From assembly GCA_014529385.2 (NCBI GenBank), contig CM043971.1, positions 86,814,840 through 86,878,839 on the forward strand: a stretch of 64,000 nucleotides of DNA. The letters are read 5' to 3'. Below the pieces are notes generated by a model. The model saw nothing but the letters and a program-made list of their open reading frames with translations, did not search any database and was not told the DNA's origin. Origin of the DNA: Adiantum capillus-veneris. Taxonomy: Eukaryota > Streptophyta > Polypodiopsida > Polypodiales > Pteridaceae. The position numbers and the translations under genes were made by a program. Below, one piece after another: positions 34,829 through 48,527 of the stretch (position 1 is its first letter; every line of letters starts with the position of its first letter).

Positions 34829-37214
34829 TGATAGCCATTTTTCGGCTCTTTGTAATTGCCACAGTAAGTTACCTCACCCTACCAAAATCACCCAAACACT
34901 GTGGCTATCCCTACCATTTCACTGCACATAGGCGTGCGTGAGTTAGGGGACTTTTGCCATATCTCCTTACTGAAATAAAAAACCCTCAATTAGCTAGCCA
35001 TTGGGCTAGTTGAGCCAAAAAAATAAAAATAAAATAAAAAATATAAGTATATTATGGCCCATGCGTATGTAAATATTTCTTTGTATAAAGGGCCTAAATA
35101 AAAGATTTTTTCATAATTATTTTGGTATTTATTTTAATATTTCTACCTAGGTGTGTGATATTTATGCTCTGTACATTGCCTCACCATTACCACAATTTTT
35201 CTTACCATTTTTCATATTCTTTATTCCTTATAGAAATATTTTCATGTAAGCTTCTCTTATATTTGGTGTAACTCCATCCCAACAAAAATCCAAAAAAACT
35301 AGTTCTATTTATGTGTATATTTTTTTCACTATTGTGATTTTTTCCTTCCTACATATATTCTCTATTACTCTCATAAATCAGACCACCAAAAATATTCATC
35401 TTTTTATGGTAGACTTATAATGAGAGAGATTTATTTTGACCCCTTTATATTTTTTTCCACTTATATTATTTATATTTGGCATGTACATATTTTTTAGACC
35501 CCTCAATATTTGATTTTCTTAGTTGTACTATTCACTTATATCATAATCTCAACAATATCTTCAATTATAAACCTACCAAATAAGGTCAAGGGTAGGTGGC
35601 ATGCATACATGCACTATGGAGGGCTCACTCTTGGAGGTATTCAAAATAATCATCCAAAGAAGGACCCCACAAGGACCTTGTGCAGTGGGAAAAAACGGCC
35701 GGTTTTGCTGAATTTTTAAAGTTCACTTTCTCTCCGAATTTGAAATAGTGATACAAACAAAAGTTGTAGCTCGTGGGCTAAACTTTTGCCTCAAATTTTT
35801 TCATATTTTTTTGAGCTACGAGCTGTGAGCTATGATTTTATTAGTGGACCCCAGTTTTCCCATGCTATGCAGCCACACTCTCTCTTCCACTTTATCATTT
35901 TCCTCTTTCACACACACACTTCTCCACTCATCATCCCCACCTCTCTCACCACTCCTCTCTGCACCCTACTCACCTTCTCCTCAACCTTGAAGAATAAGAG
36001 AAACCATGGTGAACTCATACCTCCCACACACAATTCCATTCCAAAATTGACCACCTAGTCTCATTTTTCCTCCTCCAATTTACCCATATCTATCAAAAAA
36101 ACCACAAAATTCAGCCTCTTCTCTTAAAAGACAGCATCATGGTGGTTGATTACTCAGCTTCAATTACCTTGTCTCTCAAGGAAGGTCAAGAGTGGAGAAA
36201 AAATGTACCGTCAAAGCTAGTGGACCGTCAACAAGCGTCAAAATTGGCCCTACTCAAGACACTTGGAGCATCAACCTTGTAAGAAATCCACCTTTTCTTA
36301 CCTCTTAAGAGTTTTTCTTCCTTATTTGTATCCTACATGGATACTCCCATTGTAAATATCCAATTCCATTTGTAAATTAATACTAACTCTACTAACACTA
36401 ACCCACTATGAAAAGTCCTATCACCTCCATTTCTCTCCTCTCTCTTTCCCCACCAACTTCTTGATAATTCCAAGCAAAAGAAATTAGATAAATTGCTGAA
36501 AATCTAACCCAACCATGGTTAGAGGAGTAACCCTAGCCTTCAAAATTGCTATAAAAGGAGGGTGTAGCTAGCACAAAAGGGAGAGCCATAAGCAAGAGCA
36601 CTATGCTATAGCTTGAGAAGCCAAGCTCAACCTCTCTAGAAGGAGCTCTTGAGTGGAAGCTCATTGTCTTATGCATGTGCATGTGTTATAATAGGAGATT
36701 AGCAAGGGAACTCTATGCCATTGTAAGAGAGAGAGTGATCATTCAATTGAGAGTAGGAAATCTATCATTTCTCCTAGTAGTGTAAGCTCAACATTTGCTG
36801 AATCAAGGAGGGTGGATTTGGACTAAGCTTGGATACTTTGTCTCTCTTCCCACGTGAAGTAATGGACAACAATGATGTGTAAGTGTCTTGGTGTTTTTTG
36901 TTAAGTTCTTGGTAGCTTGTCTCTAGTGTTGTTATCAATTTAGCCATAAATCCCACATACTGTAAGAGGGCGACAGGGTGGAGAGGACTCCCCTGGCCTT
37001 AAGACAGTGAGCGGGGTGGCTTTTCTTGTGATGTGTTGTGGTGTAATTTACTCAAGCTATGTTGAACAAATACCAATATCACTTTGATTGGTCATGACAG
37101 ATTTGTAAGAAGGTATTAGTGCAACAAAACCCCCCCCCCCCCCCCCCTCTCTCTCTTTCTTACATATATAATTGTGTTTGTTTGATCATTTCCGATACGT
37201 TTCAAAGCAGCCCG

Positions 37215-37268
<54 letters not shown>

Positions 37269-37441
37269 GCGTCCTAGTTCGCATCCAAAACTAGGTGGTG
37301 CCCCAAATTTGTGTAGGGTTAGGTTGCGGGTTTGTGTGTGTGTTTGTTGTTTTTTCCCAACCCCAACCCAATTGAGCAGCATGGGAGCCTAGAAGAGTGC
37401 TTGGAGGCCACTCTTCTTGTTGCCCGCCCCAGACCGCCTCA
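34829..37441 (+). repeat. Family 2 LTR 2
   Basis: 2613 bp, shared between units 2 and 3. Nearly identical to LTR 1; shorter through the CT tract (37217-37266). 18-C tract at 37130-37147. TATAAAAG at 36550-36557. Confidence 0.95.
36550..36557 (+). promoter_or_regulatory. TATA box in LTR 2
   Basis: TATAAAAG, same context as in LTR 1. Confidence 0.6.
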
Positions 37442-37444
37442 AAT

Positions 37445-37461
37445 TGGTGCCCCCACTGAGG
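37445..37461 (+). promoter_or_regulatory. Primer-binding site, unit 3
   Basis: TGGTGCCCCCACTGAGG, three bases after LTR 2. Confidence 0.75.
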
Positions 37462-37516
37462 AACGGCTTGTGTATTTTTGTGTAGAACCAACCTTTAGCA
37501 TAGTCAAGTAGTTTGC

Positions 37517-37729
37517 ATGAATCACGAAAATTTGTATGATCCCTTCATTCCCATTGCAAGGCAAAAGGTACACATAATTGTTAGTACTAAGTTGCAATTT
37601 CAACGTGTCATTCGTAGAATTTTAGGTCCTCTCAGGTTGGCCGAGATAAACGCTTCAGTAAATCCTTTTATTTTGCCTCTCATTAGGTACGACCTTAGTT
37701 TGGAGGTCTATATTTTTGTTTTGTTTTAA
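37517..37729 (+). CDS. Small leader ORF 1 (70 aa), unit 3
   Basis: Same as 28983-29195 except Asp to Glu in the near-terminal S-L-D-V motif. The reading frame is intact. The role is unknown. Confidence 0.7.
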   Translation: MNHENLYDPFIPIARQKVHIIVSTKLQFQRVIRRILGPLRLAEINASVNPFILPLIRYDLSLEVYIFVLF

Positions 37730-37750
37730 GCATTAGGTCATGCATAGACC

Positions 37751-37969
37751 ATGGATAATGGCCCAGGAATAGAGGTTTTCCCCTTCCATTTCACTCCACA
37801 CATTAGAATAAACATTGCAATTAGTAGGAAAATCCATTTTCAACAACGTATGGTGTTCATGTTTGGTGCCCAAAGAGTAGGAGAAATTCTCGCATCACCA
37901 AACCTTGTCATCCTACCTCTTATTGATTATCATAGGTCGTTTGATGTGAATATCTTTATTTTGTTGTAG
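37751..37969 (+). CDS. Small leader ORF 2 (72 aa), unit 3
   Basis: Same as 29217-29435 with a few changes near the N-terminus (MDNGPGIEV) and one Pro to Leu. The conserved 63-residue block and stop position are kept. Confidence 0.75.
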   Translation: MDNGPGIEVFPFHFTPHIRINIAISRKIHFQQRMVFMFGAQRVGEILASPNLVILPLIDYHRSFDVNIFILL

Positions 37970-38054
37970 AATAGATTGCAAGCTAGAAAACATTATTGTG
38001 TAAATTTTTTTAAGAAAAAAAAACAAAAACGGGTGTCACTTTGAAATCAATTCA

Positions 38055-41000
38055 ATGGAAAGCCAACGCCAAATGTCTGGGCATCCCCTTTTCTTTGGAG
38101 AGCCTGGAGAGGATGCAGAATTATTTTTAGCGAATTTCAAGATGTCTTGCCGTATCAAGAGGATAATAACTGATCAAGAACGTGTAGAAATGTTTGAGGT
38201 GGTCCTTAGGAAAGATGCTAGCACTTGGTTTGACTCTTTGCCTGAGGAAGTTAAGGGGAATTACACAGAAGTTTTGAATCGTTTCAAGAAATACTTCTTT
38301 GATCCCCAAAACACTCAGAAATTATGGCAAGACATTGTTTCTCATAAGCAAAAAGACTTAGATGACTACTACTTGTACAAGCAAGAGTTTCTACGTCTTT
38401 GGGCTCTATGGATACGAAATGTTACTAACCCTGGTGATGGTGCAAAATTTCTAAAGAAGGAGAGGTTCATATCCGGACTCTTTCTTGACCTTAAGGTAAA
38501 AGTTGAGGCGGGTGCACCTACTACCTTTGATGCAGCTGAAACTAGGGCTGCTGAGAAATATAGGAAACTCAAGTGCTTAAGGGGAGAGGTTCCAATAGAA
38601 GGTCTTAGACCCAAAGGTAAGTCACAAGCATCAACATCGAGGGAGCTTCCTGAGGTAACGGCGGAAGTAATTGAGAAGTTAAACGAATCTTTAAGCAGCC
38701 TGTCAATTCACCTTGCACAAGCTGTAGGTCCAAAGGGACAAGCAAAGAAGTCTGAAGAGCGAGATCCACGACCTAGGAGAGTCTTGCAATGTTGGAATTG
38801 CGGAGAGTCTGGACATGGGATGTATAATTGTCCTTGGCCCCGTGGGGATCCAGGGAGACCTAACTTGAATTACCCAGTGATGAATGAAGGTGAAGGAACT
38901 AGTCAGCAACCACGGCTTATACAAAGGCCAAATGGAGCAAGACCACCTCCACAAGGAGTGGAAGGAGTTCCACCTTTGCCAGACCCAAACGTGCATGTGG
39001 TAGAGGTGACAAATTCAAGAGAGGTTGACATGGAAGCAAATGGCATTAAGCGTGGCCGAGGAAAAGGTAAAGAGAAAGAGGGTGTCCCATCACAGAGTGA
39101 CCATGGACAAGGCAAGAAGGCAAAGGAGACCAAGGAAGCTAAGAGGACTTGACGTCGTATCAATCTCCAAGACTTCCCTCTTGGACATGGTATGGCTCCA
39201 TACAACCTGTTGGAAGACATGCGAGGTAAGGGTCCTGATATCTCATGGCCTCAGTTTCTTGCATTATGCCCACAAGTTAGGAGGGATTTAACAAAGGCAG
39301 TTAGCACTAGGAGAAAGGTAAAAGAGAGTTTTCCTGTTGTAAAAATTGCACATGCTGAAATGAACAAGGATAGTACACCTGTGCTATATTGTTACATAAA
39401 AGGAAGATTGGTTAGGAAAGGTCTAGTGGATGGGGGTGCACAAATTTGCATCATGACAGAAGGGCTCATGCAAAGACTAGGCATGCACATCCATGAGACA
39501 CCTGAAATCAAAGTGAAAATGGCAAACAATAGCAAGGCTAGGTGCGTAGGCATTTGTAAAAATGTTTTTGTGGAGGCCTTTGGCATTAAGAAGGCAATGG
39601 ATTTCTATGTCATGTCTACCAAGGGAAATGGTTACCCATTTATCCTAGGAAGACCATGGCTAATGAAAATGCGAGCTTTGCAGGATTGGGAGAGTGGAAA
39701 GCTAATTTGCAGGAATGACAATCACAAGAAGGTTTTCTTTGACATGAAGGAGCAACGCCAAGAGGAGCTCCATGAAGAATCATCTCAAAGTGAGACGGAA
39801 GAAGGTTGGACCGATAGCACTTCAGAAGAAGAAAGTAGCGGCACCATTACTGAAGAGGAGTCTTCCATCGAAGTCATGGGGGTAAGGTTTAAGCCAAGCA
39901 ACCAAGAGACCTCTTGTCAAGGCTTGGAGGAGGTAGGTCCTCAAGAGAACGAAGGTGTTCAAGATGAAGGGATGCTGGAAGGTATGCTATCAACAACACT
40001 TACAAAGGATGAAAGAGAGGAGTTCAAATGTGTGCTAAGGAAGTTTCCTAGGCTTTTTGCTAAAGACTACACCGACGTGCATGGAGTAGATGTTGTTCAA
40101 CACAAGATTGAGTTGAAGCCAGAGACCACACCTAAGGCTCAAAAGCTACGAAGGCTAGGAGTCATTAAGGAGCAGGCTCTACTCAAGGAGGTAAGAAAGC
40201 TTCTAGCAGCTGGTTTCATTTATCCAGTGGAGAATTCAGAGTGGGTCTCTCCCGTTGTTGTCACTCCTAAGAAAAACGGAAAGTGGAGGGGGTGTGTGGA
40301 TTATCGTCCACTTAATGAGGCAACAAAAAGAGGTCACTTTCCCCTCCCATTTCAGGATGAAATACTAAATGAAGTAGCTGGTCATGAGAAGTACATTGTG
40401 TGTGATGGCTACTCGGGTTACTTTCAAATAGGTATCGCATTGGAGGATCAATTGAAAACAACCTTTATCACTCCTTGGGGTTGTTATGCTTTTAGAGTCA
40501 TGCCATTTGGCCTGACAAATGCTCCTGCAACTTTCCAACGCTTCATGAACATGGTGTTTCAAGCATTCTTTGGAAAGTCCATTAGGGTTTTTATTGATGA
40601 TTTTTGCATTTATAGCTCAAAATCATTGCATCTACAAAGGGTAGAAGAAGGTTTAAAGAAGCTCTATGACATGGGAGGTCAACTCAACCCCGACAAGTGT
40701 CACATAGCTGAGGATGAAGTGATCTTGCTTGGTCACAAGGTTTCCTATAAAGGCATTGAGGTGGATCCTTCAAAGGCAAAGGCTCTTATTGAGCTCCCCT
40801 CACCCAAGAATCTCAAAGAGGTCATATCAATCATTCAAAAAGTGAATTATATGTCACACTTTATTCACTTAGCTTCGGAGTTGCTTCATCCTTTGCAAAA
40901 GTTGACACAACAAGTAGAATTTGCATGGTCTGATGAGCTTGAAGAGTACTTTTGTAACATTAAAGCCATTTTGTCAGAGCTACCAACACTCATGCCTCCT

Positions 41001-43334
41001 TGTTGGGAGTACACATTCTTTGTTAGCTCTAGTGCTGGGAAAGAAACAATTGGTGCTGTGTTGCTACAACAAGATCCCCACAGTACAAGGATGCGACCCA
41101 TCTACTTTGCTAGTAGGGTCATGAATGCTTTGGAGAGAGACTACACAGAAGCAGAACTCATGATGCTTTCTCTCATGTTTGCGGTGAGAAAGTTTAGATC
41201 CTACCTGCTACCAAAACCTTTTGTAATTCTCACTACAGAAAATTTGTTCCCTTGGGTGTCATCTCAAATGAATCTTAGTACTAGGATCTCAAAGTGGATT
41301 ATGGAGTTGCAAGAGTTTCAATACTCTTTCAAGGTAGAAGATAGTGTGCGTGCACAATTGGCAGGGATTCTCACTTATAGGGTGCACGAAAAGGAGATTA
41401 AGGTGCCTGAAGTAAAGACCCTACCATTGCCACCACCAAAAAGTATTCCTAATGCTTTTACCTTGTTCTTTGATGGAGCTTTTCGTCGAGCCACAGGAAA
41501 AGCAGGGGGAGAGCTAGTGTTGCTCAACCCAAGTGGAGAGGTGGTCATGAAAGAGAAGTTCAATCTACCAAGTTCAGCTAGCAACAATGAAGCAGAATAC
41601 GACACACTAATTCATGGTTTGAAGATGTGCATTGGCCAAGGGATACAACGCCACATGGTAAAGGGAGATGCACTTCTCATTGTTAAACAGATTTTAGGCA
41701 TTTGGGCATGCAAGAATGAAAGCTTACGGACAAAAGTTCATGCCATTCGTAGATTGTTTAATCAACTTGAAGAAGTGCAACTATATCATATTCCTAGGAA
41801 ACAGAATGAAGATGCCGATTTACTTGCACAGCAAGTAGTTACATGTGTTGAGAAAGAAGTGCAGATCATCATGGTGGCAGCAGCTGTCAAGCAACCGAGA
41901 TACCAGGGATTGGAGTCATTGACTCCCATTATTAGCTACATTTTGGAGGGCGAGTTTCCACAAGACTTCACGAAGGCTCAGAAGAGGAGACTCATGAAGA
42001 AGGCAAGCGCATATCTCTTCCTAGAAGGCTCCCTCTATCAAAGAGGGAGGGATCAAGTGTGCAGAAGAGTACCAACTATCACGGAAATTCCAGCCATTCT
42101 AAAAGGTTTGCACGAAGAGGCATGTGGTGGTCATTTTTCCCAAGAATTAACTGTGAAGAAGATTTTTCTTGCGGGGTATGTTTGGCCAAGTCTGCATGTG
42201 GATATCCAACATTGGTGTAAAAGTTGTCACAATTGTCAGGTAAATGGGAATAGAAGATTGATTTATGGTCCAAGGCAAATTGTGCTTGCAAATGGACCCT
42301 TTGAAAAGTGGGGCATTGATGCTATGGGTCCTCTGCCTAGGACAAAAAATGGTAAACTCTACATTCTAGTGGCTGTAGACTATATGACTAGGTGGGTGGA
42401 AGCACAAAGTGTGGCAAAGGTAAATGAGAGAACAGTGAGCAAATTCGTCTACACTCACATTTGTTGTAGATTTGGCACACCTTTGGAGATTGTTTCTGAT
42501 AATGGTCCAGGGTTTAGAAAGGGATTGCTCACAGAAGTCTGTGAAGAACTTCGCATTCTACATCGTCACAGTACACCCTACTATCCCCAATCAAATGGTT
42601 GGGTAGAAAAAGCTAATGGTGTCATTGCAGGCATCATTAGAAAGATGGTGAGAAACAAGACAAAGTTGTGGGATGACTTCATGGATGGTGCCTTGTGGGC
42701 GTATCGAACCACATATAGGGAAGCCACGGAGTTTACACCATTTCACTTGGTCTATGGTCAAGAGGCTTTACAACCAATTGAGCTCAACATTCCAACAATG
42801 CGACTTCATGGCAAAGCAGCACAAGATGATCAAGAAGCATGGATGGATCGACTTCTTACCTTAGCTGAGCTTGAGTGGAAAAGAGAAGCAGCATACGAGT
42901 GCTACAAGAGGAAATCTACGCAGGCGAAGGAGAAGCTTGACAAGAAACTAAAGGACAAAGGCATCAATGAAGGAGATCTGGTGCTAAGGTATGACAATCG
43001 ACTCGATAATCATTTTGATGCCAAGCTTGAAACTAGATGGCAAGGGCCATACATAGTCAAGAAGGCTTTCAATTCAAGTTACTATCAGCTTATGGACTTG
43101 AATGGTAAAGAGCACTCCAGGAAAGTAAACGGGTATCGCTTGAAGCCCTATTTGAGTCGCCTTCTACCAAAGGATCTACCAAAGATCTGCCAAAAGGCCA
43201 CTGTCTCATGTAAGTATTGTTACATGAAGCATGAGTGTAACTCTAGCCAAATTTCTGAGGGGCCAAACAATAAAGATCTCGTCAAGGACTCTGAAGCACT
43301 CTCTTTGGAAAAGATGCTCTATGATGGTACATGA
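38055..43334 (+). pseudogene. gag-pol: gag-pol polyprotein of array unit 3, one nonsense codon
   Basis: Same architecture as unit 2. The first 365 codons hold Gag with its CCHC knuckle (first Cys at residue 246) and a charged linker. TGA at 39150-39152 interrupts the linker where unit 2 has CGA (Arg), a likely C-to-T change at a CpG. The same frame then stays open for over 1380 codons: protease VDGGAQICIM (Asp at 39429), RT FIDDF (about 40590), degenerate RNase H, intact second RNase H (FFDGAF about 41466), integrase HHCC (about 42127), D (42313), D (42496), E (about 42604) and GPY (about 43040). Of the three units this is the least damaged. Confidence 0.95.
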
Positions 43335-43362
43335 ATATACCATCATCCAGGGGGAGGGCTAA

Positions 43363-45745
43363 TGATAGCCATTTTTCGGCTCTTTGTAATTGCCACAGTA
43401 AGTTACCTCACCCTACCAAAATCACCCAAACACTGTGGCTATCCCTACCATTTCACTATACATAGGCGTGCGTGAGTTAGGGGACTTTTGCCATATCTCC
43501 TTACTGAAATAAAAAACCCTCAATTAGCTAGCCATTGGGCTAGTTGAGCCAAAAAAATAAAAATAAAATAAAAAATATAAGTATATTATGGCCCATGCGT
43601 ATGTAAATATTTCTTTGTATAAAGGGCTTAAATAAAAGATTTTTTCATAATTATTTTGGTATTTATTTTAATATTTCTACCTAGGTGTGTGATATTTATG
43701 CTCTGTACATTGCCTCACCATTACCACAATTTTTCTTACCATTTTTCATATTCTTTATTCCATATAGAAATATTTTCATGTAAGCTTCTCTTGTATTTGG
43801 TGTAACTCCATCCCAACAAAAATCCAAAAAAACTAGTTCTATTGATGTGTATATTTTTTTCACTATTGTGATTTTTTCCTTCCTACATATATTCTCTATT
43901 ACTCTCATAAATTAGACCACCAAAAATATTCATCTTTTTATGGTAGACTTATAATGAGAGAGATTTATTTTGACCCCTTTATATTTTTTTCCACTTATAT
44001 TATTTATATTTGACATGTACATATTTTTTAGACCCCTCAATATTTGATTTTCTTAGTTGTACTATTCACTTATATCATAATCTCAACAATATCTTCAATT
44101 ATAGACCTACCAAATAAGGTCAAGGGTAGGTGGCATGCATACATGCACTATGGAGAGCTCACTCTTGGAGGTATTCAAAAGAATCATCCAAAGAAGGACC
44201 CCACAAGGACCTTGTGCAGTGGGAAAAAACGGTCGGTTTTGCTGAATTTTTAAAGTTCATTTTCTCTCCGAATTTGAAATAGTGATACAAACAAAAGTTG
44301 TAGCTCGTGGGCTGAACTTTTGTCTTAAATTTTTTCATATTTTTTTGAGCTACGATCTGTGAGCTATGATTTTATTAGTAGACCCCAGTTTTCCCATGCT
44401 ATGCAGCCACACTCTCTCTTCCACTTTATCATTTTCCTCTTTCACACACACACTTCTCCACTCATCATCCCCACCTCTCTCACCACTCCTCTCTACACCC
44501 TACTCACCTTCTCCTCAACCTTGAAGAATAAGAGAAACCATGGTGAACTCATACCTCCCACACACAATTCCATTCCAAAATTGACCATCTAGTCTCATTT
44601 TCCCTCCTCCAATTTACCCATATCTATCAAAAAAACCACAAAATTCAGCCTCTTCTCTTAAAAGACAGCATCATGGTGGTTGATTACTCAGCTTCAATTA
44701 CCTTGTCTCTCAAGGAAGGTCAAGAGTGGAGAAAAAATGTACCGTCAAAGCTAGTGGACCGTCAACAAGCGTCAAAATTGGCCCTACTCAAGACACTTGG
44801 AGCATCAACCTTGTAAGAAATCCACCTTTTCTTACCTCTTAAGAGTTTTTCTTCCTTATTTGTATCCTACATGGATACTCCCATTGTAAATATCCAATTC
44901 CATTTGTAAATTAATACTAACTCTACTAACACTAACCCACTATGAAAAGTCCTATCACCTCCATTTCTCTCCTCTCTCTTTCCCCACCAACTTCTTGATA
45001 ATTCCAAGCAAAAAAAATTAGATAAATTGCTGAAAATCTAACCCAACCATGGTTAGAGGAGTAACCCTAGCCTTCAAAATTGCTATAAAAGGAGGGTGTA
45101 GCTAGCACAAAAGGGAGAGCCATAAGCAAGAGCACTATGCTATAGCTTGAGAAGCCAAGCTCAACCTCTCTAGAAGGAGCTCTTGAGTGGAAGCTCATTG
45201 TCTTATGCATGTGCATGTGTTGTAATAGGAGATTAGCAAGGGAACTCTATGCCATTGTAAGAGAGAGAGAGTGATCATTCAATTGAGAGTAGGAAATCTA
45301 TCATTTGTCCTAGTAGTGTAAGCTCAACATTTGCTGAATCAAGGAGGGTGGATTTGGACTAAGCTTGGATACTTTGTCTCTCTTCCCACGTGAAGTAATG
45401 GACAACAATGATGTGTAAGTGTCTTGGTGTTTTTTGTTAAGTTCTTGGTAGCTTGTCTCTAGTGTTGTTATCAATTTAGCCATAAATCCCACATACTGTA
45501 AGAGGGCGACAGGGTGGAGAGGACTCCCCTGGCCTTAAGACAGTGAGCGGGGTGGCTTTTCTTGTGATGTGTTGTGGTGTAATTTACTCAAGCTATGTTG
45601 AACAAATACTAATATCACTTTGATTGGTCATGACAGATTTGTAAGAAGGTATTAGTGCAACAAACACCCCCCCCCTTCTCTCTCTTTCTTACATATATAA
45701 TTGTGTTTGCTTGATCATTTTCGATACGTTTCAAAGCAGCCCGAG

Positions 45746-45841
<96 letters not shown>

Positions 45842-46014
45842 GCGTCCTAGTTCGCATCCAAAACTAGGTGGTGCCCCAAATTTGTGTAGGGTTAGGTTGC
45901 GGGTTTGTGTGTGTGTTTGTTGTTTTTTCCCAACCCCAACCCAATTGAGCAGCATGGGAGCCTAGAAGAGTGCTTGGAGGCCACTCTTCTTGTTGCCCGC
46001 CCCAGACCGCCTCA
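43363..46014 (+). repeat. Family 2 LTR 3
   Basis: 2652 bp. It shows more substitutions against LTR 1 and LTR 2 than those show against each other. The C tract is only 9 bases (45667-45675) and the CT tract about 92 (45748-45839). TATAAAAG at 45084-45091. Confidence 0.95.
45084..45091 (+). promoter_or_regulatory. TATA box in LTR 3
   Basis: TATAAAAG, same context as in the other two LTRs. Confidence 0.6.
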
Positions 46015-47094
46015 ATACAAATCATAGCACAACAGGGAATAGCTATAGCCCATTGGGATGCCTTTAATTTATCAAAAAAAATTGTACCGAAGTTGGTAAA
46101 TCAATTGTCAAAAAGAAATTTATCAATTTTTTACAAAAATTCAAATTTCTAAATAATCTTCCTCTTTTTCTTGGTGAGTGAGACACACCCGCTTCCCCAT
46201 TTGAAATCCTTGTGGCCCAAATATTCTATTATCTTAGAGATGCTCATTAACACCTCATTTAAGCCATGTTTTCCTTTATGTGGAATAGCTTCATGGCAAG
46301 CAATAATGTCAATTTCTTGTTTATATGAAGTTACTGGCTGAAAAAAATTGTTTTAAGTCGTGTTGATTGGTGTGAATGTAGGGAAATCAGGGGATACTAG
46401 TCTTTTCCTAGCGGCCATTCTAATGAGCTTCTTACAAATAAAGGCTGGCGTTTGAGTTGACTTATCGAGACCATAGATAAAAATGAACTTCAAAAGATAT
46501 TGGATTTCATTCATTAAATCTAGGTTTTTGAGCCAAGAAGTTTGGTTTTGTTTGTGAAACAAAAATTTTGATTAAACATTTCAGTAATGCCCTCCCGGAT
46601 ATATCTATAGTGAGTATTCTTATCTTCCATGCCAATAATATGACAAAGAGAATTTCATCCTGGCTGGGATTCATAGGGACTAGAGGGATATGATTGGTTG
46701 AGACCCTTCATGAAAAATTCTCCAAAGAAGGCATGTCTGACAAAACTAGGCTGTGTGGTGACTACATGGTTACCAAAGGGTTCAAAGTTTAGAAGGAGTC
46801 TTGTAAACCATTTATGAGTAGTGCAATCATATTCTTTATTATGATCAAAAGGTTCAAAACAACAAAATACGGATTATATACCACTAGACAAAACAAATAC
46901 CTAATTTTGATAAATCCTTGTTAATATGGCATGCATATCGTCTTTTGAAAAAGTATGTTTGGTTCAATAAAATACAAGAATTTATTACAAACAGGAGATG
47001 AATAAATTGGCCTTTGGATTTATTCATAGGTTCTTCTAAATTAAGTAGACCATTGCTTTTTGTGTAAAATAAATATACCAGTTCATCTGAAGTG

Positions 47095-47237
47095 TGTTGA
47101 GATGTAGAGAGAAAGAGAGACAGACGAGACAAGAGACACACCATATACGCTCCCAAAGACTGATTCATATTGAGGACAAGATACAAATATATAGGTGAGA
47201 CCAAGTTGAGTAGAGTGAGCCATATATAGCTCCAACA
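47095..47237 (-). repeat. 3' LTR of short-LTR copia element
   Basis: 143 bp, very similar to the 5' copy at 50410-50552. Confidence 0.95.
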
Positions 47238-47485
47238 CCCCCACTCAAACAAAGGTCTCTAGCTTTGGATAAAAAAACCCTTGGGGAGTTCAAGGGAAAA
47301 ACCCAAGCCCCTATACAATGTGAAAATATGAACCAGCGATGATGATGTGAAAGTGAATTGTGCATCTATGTACAAATATTCAAGTGACTTAGAGATCAAA
47401 ATGTGCAAAGGTGGAGTATGCATAGTGCATGGTACCTAAAATATTACAATGTCATATGTACAAAGCTATTACAATAGCAAAGAAG

Positions 47486-48507
47486 CTAATCTAGAAAGAG
47501 TGAGGCCGAAGCAACTCCAAGCTCCGAGCGCAAGAGGATGAAACGTGACTCGTTGAGGCCTTTGTTCAAAATGTCTGCAATCATCTGGTCACTTGGATAG
47601 TGTTCAACCATAATGGTTCCTTTGCGTACTTCATACCTGACATAATGATAATGGACAACAATGTGCTTGGACTTATTATGTTGAACGTAGTCTTTTGCAA
47701 GACTAATAGCACTTTGGTTGTCACACCGCAAGGGTGTGCTAGAAAGAGGAGAGTGACCAATATCAACCAGCATTTGTCGAAGCCAAATCAACTCACGAGT
47801 TGCAAGTGATGCCGCAACATATTGTGACTCAGTCGTAGAAACTGCAACACAACGTTGTTTCTTGCTATTCCAAGAAACAGACAACCATTTATAAAGAAGC
47901 AGTTTCCACTAGAAGTTCGCATAGATAAATGTGAGCTTGCCCAGTCTGCATCTGTGTAACCCAAAACAAAAAGAGATTGCATAGAATCCGATGTGAGTTG
48001 TCGTTGATAGACTAAACCAAAATCTGTAGTGCCTTTCAAGTATTTCAATACACGCTTTGTAGCAGACCAATGCTTAAGAGAAGGACATGCAAGATGTTGT
48101 CCAAGATAATTAGCAGCAAACAGAATATCAGGACGAGTGTTCATGACAACAAACTGAAGACATCCAATCAAGTTAGCATAAGGTTGATTTGTGACAAGTT
48201 GATCGCCATTGTCAGAAGTGTTCTTCGTAGAGCTCGCAAGACAAGGTGTGTTGGCTGAATGTGTAGATTCCATACCAAATTTTTGAATAGTATCTGCAAT
48301 AAACTTTGACTTTCGAAGGAATAAAATACCTTTTGTACGGTTCCGTTGGATTTGAATGCCAAGACACGAGTGAATCTCTCCAAGATCCACCATATCAAAT
48401 GCAGAAGACAATAACTTTTTCACTTGTTGAAGAAATCTCAAATCATTGGAAACAAGGATGGTATCATCCACATAAAGAGCAAGAATCACAAAACTGCTTG
48501 GATCCAA
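47486..48507 (-). pseudogene. pol: Copia RT C-terminal part and RNase H
   Basis: The upstream frame (48507-47788) starts at the RT active site LALYVDDTILVS and runs through the thumb and connection (GCLQFVVMNTRPDI; KRVLKYLKGT; GYTDADWA, the RNase H Asp). A frame change near 47880 leads to 47884-47486 with SWNSKKQRCVAVSTTESQYVA (RNase H Glu), LRCDNQSAISLA (Asp) and HIVVHYHYVR, ending a few codons after LRSELG. RT fingers and palm before YVDD are absent, so no active enzyme could form. Confidence 0.9.
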
Positions 48508-48527
48508 TTAGACTGATATGTCATATT

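Noticed and set aside
46015-46019. ATACA as target duplication of the family 2 array
   Set aside because: The left end of the array is truncated, so there is no second copy to compare.
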